Of a stretch of 64,000 bases of DNA, positions 7,456 through 16,643 are shown piece after piece. The position numbers and the translations under genes were made by a program. The stretch spans positions 124,001-188,000 of the forward strand of contig NZ_JRKI01000017.1 in the NCBI RefSeq assembly GCF_000935125.1, given 5' to 3'. The notes beneath the pieces are model-generated. The model saw only the letters and a list, made by a program, of their open reading frames with translations. It was not told where the DNA came from and made no database searches. Positions within the stretch are counted from its first letter, which is position 1. Each line of letters starts with the position of its first letter. Source of the stretch: Streptomyces natalensis ATCC 27448. GTDB taxonomy: Bacteria; Actinomycetota; Actinomycetes; Streptomycetales; Streptomycetaceae.

Positions 7456-8160
7456 CTAGGGCCTCCCCCTGTGCTCCCACAGCGGATGCTCGCGCCGGGC
7501 CCACTTCGCGTCCACCGAGCCCGTCCGCATCCCCCGTCGCGCCTCCGGGTCGCCGAAGGCCATCCAGACGTGGCCGGCGACGACGATGATCACGGCCAGG
7601 GCGAGCCAGTCGTGGACGAAGGTGGCGCCGGTGCGCCACATCAGCGGGGCAAGGTGGGTGAACCACATCAGCAGGCCGGTGGCCATCATCACCAGGGCGG
7701 CGCCGGCGATCCAGGCGGCGTAGAGCTTCTGACCGGCGTTGAACTTGCCGGCCGGGCGGCCGGTACGGCGGCGGCGGAGGGCGGAGTGGAGCCAGCGGCG
7801 GTCGTGCGGGCCGTAGCGGTTGAGGCGGGTGAGGTCGGCGCGCAGGGCGCGGGAGGCCAGGCCCAGCAGGAGCGGGACGGGCAGGAGGATGCCGGACCAT
7901 TCGTGGACGGTGACCATCAGGGCGCGGCGGCCGACGAGTTCGGCGAGGAAGGGGAGGTAGAGGCAGGCCGCGGTGAGGATGCAGATCGTCAGCAGGGTGG
8001 CGGTGGTGCGGTGCACCCAGCGTTCGGCCGGGGTGAAGCGGGGGATGCGGGCTCCGGGGCCCGTGCCGCCTCCCGTGCCGCCTCCCGTGCCGCCTCCGGT
8101 GGCGGCCCCGGGGCCGCCACCGGAATCCGTGGTGCGGTCAGCTGGTCGGGGCATCGTCAC
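7456..8160 (-). CDS. Cytochrome b (b561/hydrogenase type), membrane partner of a molybdoenzyme
   Basis: A 234-residue membrane protein with about four spans and histidines in ERWVHRTTATLL, VTVHEWSG and FVHDWLALAVIIVVAGHVW, suited to bind two b hemes. The N-terminus has a glycine- and threonine-rich stretch from a 12-bp DNA repeat. It overlaps the end of the molybdopterin oxidoreductase gene by 23 bp. The pair looks like MsrPQ (YedYZ), where the cytochrome passes electrons from the quinone pool to the exported molybdoenzyme. The start is GTG 8160 or ATG 8154. Confidence 0.85.
   Translation of the reverse strand: MTMPRPADRTTDSGGGPGAATGGGTGGGTGGGTGPGARIPRFTPAERWVHRTTATLLTICILTAACLYLPFLAELVGRRALMVTVHEWSGILLPVPLLLGLASRALRADLTRLNRYGPHDRRWLHSALRRRRTGRPAGKFNAGQKLYAAWIAGAALVMMATGLLMWFTHLAPLMWRTGATFVHDWLALAVIIVVAGHVWMAFGDPEARRGMRTGSVDAKWARREHPLWEHRGRP
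8063..8098 (-). repeat. 12-bp in-frame tandem repeat (GGGT coding), three copies
   Basis: Three near-perfect copies of GTGCCGCCTCCC (plus-strand reading) encode repeated Gly-Gly-Gly-Thr near the N-terminus of the cytochrome b. Copy-number change would keep the frame. Confidence 0.75.
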
Positions 8161-8896
8161 GTCCGTTCGAGCGGCCGACCCAGGCGTCGACGTCGTAGCC
8201 GCGTTCTTCCCAGAAGCCGGGTTCCACGCGGTCGGTGACGGTGATGCCGGAGAGCCATTTCGCCGATTTGTAGAAGTACATGGGGGCCACGTAGAGGCGG
8301 ACCGGGCCGCCGTGGTCGTGGCCGAGGGGTTTGTCCTGCATGCGGAGGGCGACCAGGACGTCCGGGCGGCGGGCCTGGGCGAGGGTGAGCGATTCGCTGT
8401 AGGAGCCGTCGAAGGAGGTGAAGCGGACGGCCTTGGCGCGGGGGCCGATGCCGGCGGCGTCGAGGAGGGTGGCGAGGCGTACGCCTTCGAAGGGGGTGCC
8501 GGGGACCCGCCAGCCGGTGACGCACTGGACGTCGTGGACGATCCGGGTCTGCGGGAGGCGGTGCAGATCGGCGAGGCGGTAGGTGGTGGGGCGGCGGACC
8601 AGGCCGTCGAGGGTGAGGCGGTAGGTGTGTTCGTCCTTGTGCGGTACGGATCCGGTCACCGAGTAGTAGCGGAAGCCCCCGCCGGCGGGGAGCAGGCCGG
8701 AGAGGCCGGTGGGGTCCTTCTGGGCGGCGGCGCCGATGGTGTCGTCGTATGCGCGCTGGAGGACGGGGCCGGCCGCGATCCCGGCGGCGCCGGCGGCGAG
8801 CATGCCGAGCACCAGGCGGCGGCCCACGGGGGCGCCGCGGCCGTCGGTACCGCTGCCGTCCGCGGTGTGGGGCGGATGTGCGTCGTCCTTGGTCAC
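8138..8896 (-). CDS. Exported molybdopterin-dependent oxidoreductase (sulfite-oxidase/MsrP family)
   Basis: A protein of about 252 residues with an N-terminal twin-arginine-like signal (GRRLVLGMLAAGAAGIAAGP). The sulfite-oxidase-fold core contains the conserved cysteine in VQCVTGW that ligates molybdenum. HDHGGPVRLYV and YFYKSAKWLSGI are typical of this short family, which lacks the dimerisation domain. The relative MsrP repairs methionine sulfoxide outside the cell, but the actual substrate here is unknown. The start is GTG 8896 or an upstream GTG at 8917, neither with a good ribosome site. It is coupled to the cytochrome b gene downstream. Confidence 0.85.
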   Translation of the reverse strand: MTKDDAHPPHTADGSGTDGRGAPVGRRLVLGMLAAGAAGIAAGPVLQRAYDDTIGAAAQKDPTGLSGLLPAGGGFRYYSVTGSVPHKDEHTYRLTLDGLVRRPTTYRLADLHRLPQTRIVHDVQCVTGWRVPGTPFEGVRLATLLDAAGIGPRAKAVRFTSFDGSYSESLTLAQARRPDVLVALRMQDKPLGHDHGGPVRLYVAPMYFYKSAKWLSGITVTDRVEPGFWEERGYDVDAWVGRSNGRDDAPTS

Positions 8897-8982
8897 CCCC
8901 CGATTCGAACACCGCACGGCGGCCGGGGCCAGTGTCCCGGCCCCGGCGTCAGACTTTCGTCATGGGTCTGCCCGCACCGGGG

Positions 8983-10899
8983 TCAGCACCCCTCACCCCC
9001 GCAGTGCCCGCCCCCCTCCGCCGGCAGGTCGAGGGCGGGGTTGCGGTCGAAGAAGCCGGTGGGGCGGAGGGTGAAGCCGCAGCGGTCGACGGGCATGATC
9101 GGCCAGTCCTCCAGGCGGGGGAGGTGGGTGGGGCCGAAGGTGTGCCAGAGGGTGAGTTCGGTGGCGAGGAGGGATTCGCCGGGGCGGGACCAGGCGAGGA
9201 CGCCGGCGCCGCCGGGGTGCTGGTTGGGGTAGTCGCCGTCGGGGAAGCGGCGTTCGGGGCGGGTGGCGGTGACCCACAGGTGGCGGGTGGCGTAGCCGAC
9301 GCGGCGGGCGGCGGCGGAGTCGGGGCGGGCGAGGAGGGTGGGGCCGGGCTGCGGGACGAGGGTGTAGGCGACGGGGCGGCCCATACGGTTGTGGGCGGCG
9401 GGGTTGGTGATCGCCCAGCGGCGGCCGGCGGTGGTGTCGGCGAACCGGCCCGCTTCCGCCGCATCGGCGACGGGGGTGGTGCGGGTGGTGAAGGCGTTGC
9501 CGCGCGGGTTGTCCGGGCCCGTGGGGAGCGGGACGACGTCGATCTCCTCGACGGTGTTGGCGTGGCCGTCGACCGCCGGGTCGAGGCGGGCGCAGAAGAG
9601 GTGCTGGTGGAAGGGTGCCTGGAGGCCGGGGGCGATCTCGGTGGCGTGGCCGGTGTGTTCGCCGGGGGCGGTGGCGGTGGTCTGCACCAGGCCGGTGGAC
9701 TTGGCCTCGAACTCGATGGTGCCGTCCTGGTAGAGGTACCAGTAGAAGGCGTAGTCGTAGTTGCCGAGGGTGGTGATGAAGGAAATCACCAGGCGGCGGG
9801 AGCGGCGGCTCTCGGCGGCGAAGTCGGCGAACATATTGGTGTGTTTCCACAGAAGGCCGTGGTCCTCCTCGTGGATGCAGATGGCGTTCGGCAGCGTCTG
9901 CGGGGTGCAGTGGTCGTCGGCGACGACGGCGTCGAGGTAGCGGATCTCGCCGAGGCAGTCGCAGCCCAGGCGGAGCGCGTTGGCGTTGCGGCCGAGGGTG
10001 TATTCGCCGACGTCGAGGTAGCAGACCCAGTTGCGGGTGGCGTCGGGGTCGGCGTACGGGACGGCCATTTCGGCGAGGGAGGCGCGGTGCAGTATGGGGC
10101 GCAGCCGGTCGCCGTCACGGTGGCATATCTGGTGCAGGACGAGGCCCTCGCGGGCGTTGAAGTCGAGCCGTAACTGCCAGTTCTGCCAGGTGAGGACCGT
10201 TCCGTCGAGGGTGAAGGAGGGGCCGTCGGGCTGGGTGATGTCGAGGGGTTTGAGGTCGGTGCGGGGCGGGCCGGTGAACTGGGGCTCGTAGCGGCCGCAT
10301 TCGGCGGGGACGGGGACGGGGCCGGTGTCGGTGAGGCGGAGGACGCGGGCCTCGGTGAGGTCGACGTCGGCGACCAGGCCGGCGACGGGGTGGGCGAAGG
10401 CGTTGTCGGTGGTCTCGCAGCGCAGGAAGGTCAGGGAGCGCAGCATCCGGCGGCCGCGTTCCTCCTCGATGGCGAAGTTGCCGGCGGCGAGCGGGGCGCA
10501 GACGGCCAGTTGGGTGTCGGTGATCCCGCGGTCGGCCATGGCCTTGCGCCAGCCCGGGTCGGCCTTGACGATCGCGTCGCAGCGCTCGTACTCCTCGAAG
10601 AGGATCGGCGGTTGGCCGTCGGCTTCGGGGTCGAGGGGGCGGTGGGCGAGCACGGTGCGGGCGGTGACGTCGACGAGGGCTTCGTGGCCGTGTCCGGTGG
10701 CCGGTTCGAGGAGGGTGACGCGCAGCCGGCGGGCGACGGGGTGGCCGGGGCGGTGGGCGGTGACGGTGTGCCGGTCGGGTTCGTCGAGGAGGACGAGCGG
10801 GTAGCGGGTGGTCTCCCCGGCCAGGCCGGCGTCCTCCAGGACGGTGCGGGCGGTGGTGATTTCGTCGGCGGTCAGCGGGTCGAGGGGGTGGGGGGTCAT
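8983..10899 (-). CDS. Copper amine oxidase (primary-amine oxidase)
   Basis: A 638-residue cytoplasmic enzyme that oxidises primary amines to aldehydes with release of ammonia and hydrogen peroxide. The cofactor tyrosine (topaquinone precursor) is Tyr381 in the motif NYDY. The histidine pair of the copper site is in QHLFCARLD and nearby His-rich segments, and the catalytic base region is YLDVGEYTLG. The length agrees with actinobacterial phenethylamine and histamine oxidases. The ATG at 10899 follows GAGGAG and lies 2 bp after the permease stop, so the two are co-translated. The end is rich in Gly, His and Cys (GGGHCGGEGC), perhaps for copper capture. Confidence 0.93.
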   Translation of the reverse strand: MTPHPLDPLTADEITTARTVLEDAGLAGETTRYPLVLLDEPDRHTVTAHRPGHPVARRLRVTLLEPATGHGHEALVDVTARTVLAHRPLDPEADGQPPILFEEYERCDAIVKADPGWRKAMADRGITDTQLAVCAPLAAGNFAIEEERGRRMLRSLTFLRCETTDNAFAHPVAGLVADVDLTEARVLRLTDTGPVPVPAECGRYEPQFTGPPRTDLKPLDITQPDGPSFTLDGTVLTWQNWQLRLDFNAREGLVLHQICHRDGDRLRPILHRASLAEMAVPYADPDATRNWVCYLDVGEYTLGRNANALRLGCDCLGEIRYLDAVVADDHCTPQTLPNAICIHEEDHGLLWKHTNMFADFAAESRRSRRLVISFITTLGNYDYAFYWYLYQDGTIEFEAKSTGLVQTTATAPGEHTGHATEIAPGLQAPFHQHLFCARLDPAVDGHANTVEEIDVVPLPTGPDNPRGNAFTTRTTPVADAAEAGRFADTTAGRRWAITNPAAHNRMGRPVAYTLVPQPGPTLLARPDSAAARRVGYATRHLWVTATRPERRFPDGDYPNQHPGGAGVLAWSRPGESLLATELTLWHTFGPTHLPRLEDWPIMPVDRCGFTLRPTGFFDRNPALDLPAEGGGHCGGEGC

Positions 10900-10901
10900 G
10901 G

Positions 10902-12509
10902 TCAGTTCTCCTCGTGCGGGACGGCGGTCGCGGGGGTCGCCGCGCCGGCCGCCTTGTCCAGCTGGAATGCCTCGTTGCCGAGCCCGATCCGGGCGTGCAG
11001 CTCGGGCTGCCGGGCGCGCAGTACGCGCCCGTGCACGAGGCCGATGGCGGCGGCGATCCCGATCAGGGAGGGCAGCAGCCAGGTCAGTACGGAGCCCTGC
11101 TCGGCGGAGACCAGGACGTCGAAGTCGGTGACGCCGTAGCCGAGGACGACGAGCAGGGCGAGGGCGGCGAGGGCGGCGCAGATCAGCCGGGTGGCCTGGG
11201 CGCGGCCGGCGCCGCGGCGTACGAAGAAGACGATGACGGCGACGGAGGCGGTGGCCATCAGCAGGATCACGCCGATGGCGCCGACGTTGCCGGCCCAGGT
11301 GAAGAGCTGGAGGACGGGGGCGGTCGGGTCGCCCGCGGGCTTGTCGTCGGTGGCGGCGAAGGCGGTGACGACGAGCAGGGCGATGACGGTCTGGAGGAGG
11401 GAGCCGAGGGCGGGGGCGCCGCTGGCCTTGGCGGTGCGGCCGAGGGGGGCGGGCAGCAGGCCCTCGCGGCCCATGGCGAAGGCGTAGCGGGCGACGACGT
11501 TGTGGAAGCTGAGCATCGACGCGAAGATCCCGGTGACGAAGAACAGGTGCAGGACGTCGACGAAGACGGCGCCCAGGCGCGGTTCGGACAGGGCGAAGAT
11601 CAGTTGCGGGCCGTACTTGCCGGCGGTGGCGACGACGTGGTCGGGTCCGGTGGCGACGCCGATGAGCCAGGAGCTGAGGGCGAAGAAGACCGCGACGATG
11701 CCGACGCACAGGAACATCACCCGGGCGACGACGGTTCCGGGGCGGCTGGTCTCCTCGGCGTAGACGGGGGCCTGTTCGAAGCCGACGAAGGCGGTGACGG
11801 CGAAGCAGAGGGTGGTGCCCAGGCCCGCGCCGCCGAGGGTGGTGGGGTCGAAGGCGTGCAGGGACAGGCCCTGCGGTCCGGGCCGGGTGGCGAAGGAGGT
11901 GTCGAAGACGACGATCATGGCGACCTCGATGCACAGGAGGACGCCGAGCACCCTGGCGTTGAGGTCGATCTTCAGGGCGCCGAGCACTCCGGTGACCGCG
12001 ACGGCCAGCAGGCCGGGGATCCACCAGGCGACGGTGACGGAGAAGTGACGTTCCAGCAGGCCGGAGACCTCGAAGCCGAAGATGCCGTAGATACCGCACT
12101 GGAGGGTGCTGTAGGAGGCGAGGGCGACGAAGGAGGCGCCGGCGCCGACGGTGCCGCCCAGGCCGCGGGCGATGTAGGCGTAGAACGCGCCGGCGTTGTG
12201 GACGTGGCGGCTCATTTCGGCGTAGCCGACGCTGAAGAGGGCCATGACGACGCCGAGGATGACGAAGAGCAGTGGCTGTCCGACGATTCCCATGACCTGG
12301 TAGGTGGTGGCCATGACGCCGGCGACGACCATGAGGGGTGCGCTGGCGGCCAGTACGGACAGCAGGAGGCCCGGTGTGCCGATGCGGTCGGCCCGCAGGG
12401 CGCGTTCGGTGCCCTTGAAGGTGCGGATCTGGCCGTCGGGGCCGGTGGTGCGCCCGGGTGCGGCGGGGGCGGTGGCGCTGCTCGTCTTTCCCGTACTGCC
12501 CATCGGCAT
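10902..12509 (-). CDS. APC-superfamily amino acid or amine permease
   Basis: A 535-residue membrane protein with about twelve spans. The start of the APC fold shows GTPGLLLSVLAASAPLMVVAG, and the middle shows FVGFEQAPVYAEET, the APC acidic loop. The close link to the amine oxidase suggests uptake of a primary amine (tyramine, phenethylamine, histamine or putrescine-like). The ATG at 12509 follows AAAGGA. A second ATG lies two codons later. Confidence 0.9.
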   Translation of the reverse strand: MPMGSTGKTSSATAPAAPGRTTGPDGQIRTFKGTERALRADRIGTPGLLLSVLAASAPLMVVAGVMATTYQVMGIVGQPLLFVILGVVMALFSVGYAEMSRHVHNAGAFYAYIARGLGGTVGAGASFVALASYSTLQCGIYGIFGFEVSGLLERHFSVTVAWWIPGLLAVAVTGVLGALKIDLNARVLGVLLCIEVAMIVVFDTSFATRPGPQGLSLHAFDPTTLGGAGLGTTLCFAVTAFVGFEQAPVYAEETSRPGTVVARVMFLCVGIVAVFFALSSWLIGVATGPDHVVATAGKYGPQLIFALSEPRLGAVFVDVLHLFFVTGIFASMLSFHNVVARYAFAMGREGLLPAPLGRTAKASGAPALGSLLQTVIALLVVTAFAATDDKPAGDPTAPVLQLFTWAGNVGAIGVILLMATASVAVIVFFVRRGAGRAQATRLICAALAALALLVVLGYGVTDFDVLVSAEQGSVLTWLLPSLIGIAAAIGLVHGRVLRARQPELHARIGLGNEAFQLDKAAGAATPATAVPHEEN

Positions 12510-12543
12510 GGCGGGGTTGTCCTTTCCGGGGCGTGGCGTGTGG

Positions 12544-13485
12544 TCAGGTGGCGGCGAATGCGGTGGCGCGGGCGGCCTTGAACGCCTTGAGGGCGTCGCG
12601 GCCGGTGTAGGACCAGGGTTCGGGGGTGACGTGGGTGCCGATGCGGTGGAAGAGCGCGGCCGCCTCGGCCATCCGCCCCTCGTGGAACTTGGCGTGGGCG
12701 AGGAAGTTGAGGTCGACCTTGGAGCGGGGGTGGCCCTCGCCCTCCCATTCCAGCCACCAGTCGAAGGCGGCCTTCATGGCCTGGCGGGCGCGGCGGGTGG
12801 ACCAGTGGCCGGCGGCGTCGGGTTGCAGGCCGTGGGCGGCCAGGACGCGGTGGCGTTCGGCGTGGGCGATGACGGGGAGGACGGCCAGCGGGGAGTCGGC
12901 GGGGGCCTGTTCGGCGGCCCAGGCGGCGAAGTCGTAGACCTGGTGGAGGGGGTCGTCGCGGTCGCCCTGCTGGAGTTCGGCCAGGCAGGCCGTCATGAGG
13001 TGGTGGGCGTGGTGGTGGTCGGGGTGGCGGGCGCGGATCTGGTCGAAGGCCTGCTCGCGTTCGTCGACGGTGCCGGTGTGGCGGGCGAGGAGGAGGGCGC
13101 CGAGCCAGGGGGTGGGGTCGTCGGGCAGCATCCGGGCGGCGGTGCGGCAGGCCGTGGCGGCGGCGTGGAGGCTGTCCTTGCCGGCCAGTGCGCGCTGGAC
13201 GGCGGCGCCGGCGAGCAGGGTGGCGGCGTCGCCGCTGTCGGGTTCGGCGAGCTGCCAGTCGCGGGCCCAGGAGGCGCAGCCCGGTACGGCGCCGAGGACG
13301 GTCACCCGGTGGCCGCGCAGGTCCCAGTCGGTGCCGGTCTCGGCGATCAGGGTGCGGACCTCGCCCCATCGTCCGTGGGTCAACGCCGTGACGGACGCGG
13401 CCAGTTGGGTGTCGTCGAGGCCGGGGGTGAGGACCGGGGCGTCCTTGCGGCGCGGGCGTCCCAGCGGGGGTGGGGGCGGACTCAT
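12544..13485 (-). CDS. Helical-repeat (TPR-like) protein of the amine oxidase operon
   Basis: A 313-residue, alanine-rich, all-helical soluble protein. Repeating motifs such as DPTPWLGALLLARHTG, HHHAHHLMTACLAE and FLAHAKFHEGRMAEAAALF suggest TPR-like hairpins. It has no catalytic signature that I recognise. It is the first gene of the oxidase-permease group and the gap to the permease is 34 bp. A scaffold or regulatory role is only a guess. The ATG at 13485 follows GGAG. Confidence 0.7.
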   Translation of the reverse strand: MSPPPPPLGRPRRKDAPVLTPGLDDTQLAASVTALTHGRWGEVRTLIAETGTDWDLRGHRVTVLGAVPGCASWARDWQLAEPDSGDAATLLAGAAVQRALAGKDSLHAAATACRTAARMLPDDPTPWLGALLLARHTGTVDEREQAFDQIRARHPDHHHAHHLMTACLAELQQGDRDDPLHQVYDFAAWAAEQAPADSPLAVLPVIAHAERHRVLAAHGLQPDAAGHWSTRRARQAMKAAFDWWLEWEGEGHPRSKVDLNFLAHAKFHEGRMAEAAALFHRIGTHVTPEPWSYTGRDALKAFKAARATAFAAT

Positions 13486-13850
13486 GGACCAGGGGTCTCC
13501 AGGCCGCGCTGCACCGTTCTTCCACCTCGCTGTGTGTCGTCGTGCCGGGTCGGTCGTGGCGTGTCGCCGCCGGCGGCGGTGGACCGGTCTGCGCGCGTAG
13601 CGCGCGGCGGACGTGGTCTGGTCCACTGCGGAAATGTCACGCACAGCAAAGCGTTCGACACAGCACCGCGTCAAGGGCGGCCGGGGATTGGCCGGATTGC
13701 CCCAACTCCCCTTCCGGGTAACGGTATTGACCGCCCGACAGCCGGAACCGGCAGTTCGGCTTCCGTTTCGGCCGCGGGCCCGGACCGGCGGCCGCGGACG
13801 GCCTCGGGCCCCGTCGGGCGACCGCCCTGGCCGCGCCCCGTCCCATCCCG
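13486..13850. other. Gene-free stretch upstream of the amine oxidase operon
   Basis: 365 bp between the operon start and the stop of the flavoprotein gene, which is transcribed towards it. It must hold the operon promoter. The only structures I see are an AT-richer patch near 13635-13675 and a 23-bp direct repeat (13812-13834 and 13849-13871), one copy of which is the 3' end of the flavoprotein gene. I see no convincing gene. Confidence 0.5.
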
Positions 13851-15506
13851 TCAGGCGACCGCCCTGGCCGCCGCCCGCCCCGCCGTACGCCCCGAGAACA
13901 GGCAGCCGCCGAGGAAGGTGCCCTCCAGCGAGCGGTAGCCGTGCACCCCGCCGCCGCCGAACCCGGCCACCTCACCCGCCGCGTACACGCCCGGCAGGGG
14001 CTCGCCGCCCTCGGCCAGCACCCGCGAGGACAGATCGGTCTCCAGGCCGCCGAGCGTCTTACGGGTGAGGATGCTCAGCCGCACGGCGATCAGCGGGCCG
14101 GCCTTGGGGTCGAGCAGGCGGTGCGGGGCGGCGGTGCGGATCAGCCGGTCGCCCAGGTATTTGCGGGCCCCGCGCATCGCGGTGACCTGGAGGTCCTTGG
14201 TGAAGGAGTTGGCGATCTCGCGGTCGCGGGCGACGATCTCGCGGCGCAGCGCGGCCTCGTCGATCAGCTCGTCCTCGGTGAGCGCGTTCATCCGCCGTAC
14301 GAGGGAGGTCAGTGAGCGGTCGACGATGAAGTCCACGCCGTGGTCCATGAACGCCTGCACCGGGCCCGGGGCGCCGGACCGGGCCCGGGCCAGCACCTCG
14401 CGGATGCTCTTGCCGGTCAGATCCGGGTTCTGTTCCGAGCCGGAGAGCGTGAACTCCTTCTCGATGATCTTCTGGGTGAGCACGAACCAGGTGTGGTCGT
14501 GGCCGGTGCGCATGATGTGTTCGAGGGTGCCGAGGGTGTCGAAGCCGGGGAAGAGCGGAACGGGCAGCCGCTTGCCGCGGGCGTCCAGCCACAGCGGGGA
14601 GGGGCCGGACAGGATCCGGATGCCGTGCTGGGGCCAGATGGGGTTCCAGTTGTCGATGCCCTCGGTGTAGTGCCACATCCGGTCGCGGTTGATGATCCGG
14701 CCGCCGGCCTCCTCGGTGATGCCGAGCATCTTGCCGTCCACATGGGCCGGCACCCCGGACAGCATCCGCTCGGGGGCCTTGCCGAGCCGCTCGGGCCAGT
14801 TGGCCCGTACGAGGTCGTGGTTGCCGCCGATCCCGCCGGAGGTGACGATCACGGCCTGGGCGCGCAGCTCGAAGGCGCCGGTGACCTCGCGGCTGCTGGG
14901 CCGGCCGCGCTCGGCGTCCGAGGGCGCCAGGATCTCCCCGCTCACCGTGTCCACACTCCCGGCGCTGCGCGACAGCGCGGTGACCCGGTGGCGGAAGCGC
15001 AGGTCCACCAGGCCGCGGGCGGCCCCGGCCCGCACCCGGCGCTCGAACGGGGCGACCAGGCCCGGTCCGGTGCCCCAGGTGACGTGGAAGCGGGGGACGG
15101 AATTGCCGTGTCCTGTGGCGTCGTAGCCGCCCCGCTCGGCCCAGCCGACGACGGGGAAGATCCGTACGCCCTGGCGGTGCAGCCAGGCGCGCTTCTCCCC
15201 CGCGGCGAAGTCGACGTACGCCTCGGCCCATTGGCGCGGCCAGTGGTCCTCGGGCCGGTCGAAGCCCGCGGTGCCCAGCCAGTCCTGCCAGGCCAGCTCG
15301 CGGCTGTCGCGGATGCGCAGCCTGCGCTGTTCGGGCGAGTCCACCAGGAACAGGCCGCCGAAGGACCAGTGCGCCTGGCCGCCGAGCGACTGCTCGGGTT
15401 CCTGGTCGAGCAGGATGACCTTGCGTCCGGCGTCCACCAGCTCGGCGGTGGCGGCCAGTCCCGCCAGCCCCGCACCGATCACGATCACATCCGCGTCGTA
15501 CGCCAT
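13851..15506 (-). CDS. FAD-binding dehydrogenase (3-ketosteroid Delta1-dehydrogenase-like)
   Basis: A 551-residue flavoprotein of the FAD_binding_2 (succinate dehydrogenase/KstD) class. The dinucleotide fold is at the N-terminus (VIVIGAGLAGLAAT with the acidic DQE at strand 2). The substrate domain includes WGTGPGLVAPFE, and the C-terminus has GVYAAGEVAGFGGGGVHGYRS split around the isoalloxazine site. Relatives in Streptomyces are annotated as FAD-binding dehydrogenases with unproven substrates. The Tyr and Gly motifs of true KstD are only partly visible. The ATG at 15506 follows GAGGAGA. It is divergent from the DMT transporter. Confidence 0.88.
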   Translation of the reverse strand: MAYDADVIVIGAGLAGLAATAELVDAGRKVILLDQEPEQSLGGQAHWSFGGLFLVDSPEQRRLRIRDSRELAWQDWLGTAGFDRPEDHWPRQWAEAYVDFAAGEKRAWLHRQGVRIFPVVGWAERGGYDATGHGNSVPRFHVTWGTGPGLVAPFERRVRAGAARGLVDLRFRHRVTALSRSAGSVDTVSGEILAPSDAERGRPSSREVTGAFELRAQAVIVTSGGIGGNHDLVRANWPERLGKAPERMLSGVPAHVDGKMLGITEEAGGRIINRDRMWHYTEGIDNWNPIWPQHGIRILSGPSPLWLDARGKRLPVPLFPGFDTLGTLEHIMRTGHDHTWFVLTQKIIEKEFTLSGSEQNPDLTGKSIREVLARARSGAPGPVQAFMDHGVDFIVDRSLTSLVRRMNALTEDELIDEAALRREIVARDREIANSFTKDLQVTAMRGARKYLGDRLIRTAAPHRLLDPKAGPLIAVRLSILTRKTLGGLETDLSSRVLAEGGEPLPGVYAAGEVAGFGGGGVHGYRSLEGTFLGGCLFSGRTAGRAAARAVA

Positions 15507-15717
15507 CTCAGCTCTCCTCACCGGGGCCCGCCGGCCGCCCCGGCCGCCGTGACGGTCACGATCCTCAGCGTGGCGGACCATGCCGTCAACCCTTTGTTAC
15601 CGGGCGGTATGCGCGGGTGCGCGCAAGAATGGGGGGTGTTGAGGGCCACCCCGGGCAGCCGCCGGATGGCTGCCCTCAGGCGCAATCCCCCGCTCCGCGC
15701 GATACGAGGTGTGCGAC

Positions 15718-16611
15718 GTGACGGTGATTCTGCTCGCCCTTGGGGCGGCCTGTTGTCTGGGACTGGGCTTCGTGCTCCAGCAGGAAGCGGCGCAGTACGC
15801 CCCCCAGAAGGACTATCTCTCGCTGCGGCTGCTGCTGGACCTGGTGCGGATGCCGCGCTGGCTGGCCGGTATCGCGCTGATGGTGACGGGGATGGCGCTG
15901 GGCGCGCTGGCCCTGGGAATGGGTGACATCACTCTGGTGGAGCCACTGCTGGCCACCAATCTGCTGTTCGCGATGGCGCTGGCCCGGCGGCTGAGCGGGC
16001 AGCGGCTCGGGCGCAGCGGGTGGGCCGGGCTGTGGCTGCTGGCGGGCGGGGTGACGGCGTTCATCGTGGCCGGGCGGCCGCACGGCGGCGCCGGCGAGGC
16101 CGGGCGGCCGGCCCAGTGGCTGATCATGGGCCTGGTGCTGGCCACCGCCCTGGTGCTGGCGGCCGTCGCCAAACGCGAGCGGACGCATGTCAGCCTGGAG
16201 GCGGCGCTGCTGGGTGTCGCGGCCGGGCTGCTGTACGGGCTCCAGGACGCGCTGACCCGGATCAGCGGCGAGCGTTTCGGCCAGGGCGGCTGGCGCGGGC
16301 TGCTGTCCACCTGGCATCCGTACGCCATCGTCGTCCTCGGCGTGCTGGCCCTGGTCATGGTCCAGAGCGCCTTCGAGACCGCCCCGCTGCGGCTGTCGCT
16401 GCCCGCCCTGACGGCCGCCCAGCCGCTGGCCGGGATCGCCTGCGGGGTGGGCTTCCTGGGCGACCAGCTGCGGGTGACGACCGGGGCGCTGGCCTGGGAG
16501 GCGGCCGGGATAGCGGCCGTGGTGGCGGGGATCGTCCTGATCGGCAGCCATCCGGCCATGCCGCCCGGGGCCGGCAAGGCCGACCCCGTACGGGAGTTGC
16601 AGCCGCGGTGA
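15718..16611 (+). CDS. DMT-family (EamA/NIPA-like) membrane transporter
   Basis: About 297 residues with nine or ten hydrophobic spans. The first span is followed by GFVLQQEAAQ, and an internal duplication is visible (GDITLVEPLLATNLLF and LRLSLPALTAAQPLAG). This is the drug/metabolite transporter superfamily, and the QQ motif resembles NIPA-like magnesium transporters. The GTG at 15718 is chosen because GAGG lies 8 bp upstream. A GTG at 15709 is the alternative. Substrate unknown. Confidence 0.82.
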   Translation: MTVILLALGAACCLGLGFVLQQEAAQYAPQKDYLSLRLLLDLVRMPRWLAGIALMVTGMALGALALGMGDITLVEPLLATNLLFAMALARRLSGQRLGRSGWAGLWLLAGGVTAFIVAGRPHGGAGEAGRPAQWLIMGLVLATALVLAAVAKRERTHVSLEAALLGVAAGLLYGLQDALTRISGERFGQGGWRGLLSTWHPYAIVVLGVLALVMVQSAFETAPLRLSLPALTAAQPLAGIACGVGFLGDQLRVTTGALAWEAAGIAAVVAGIVLIGSHPAMPPGAGKADPVRELQPR

Positions 16612-16640
16612 GGCGCCCCCATCGTCAGGTGGGGGCGCCT
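16611..16640 (+). terminator. Stem-loop terminator after the DMT transporter
   Basis: A perfect 11-bp inverted repeat (AGGCGCCCCCA and TGGGGGCGCCT) with an 8-nt loop begins at the last base of the stop codon. No T-run follows, as is usual in Streptomyces. Confidence 0.8.
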
Positions 16641-16643
16641 CTT

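Noticed and set aside
10914..12581. 555-codon open frame antisense to the APC permease
   Set aside because: Gly/Glu/Asp-rich shadow typical of GC-rich antisense frames. The permease frame has clear membrane segments.
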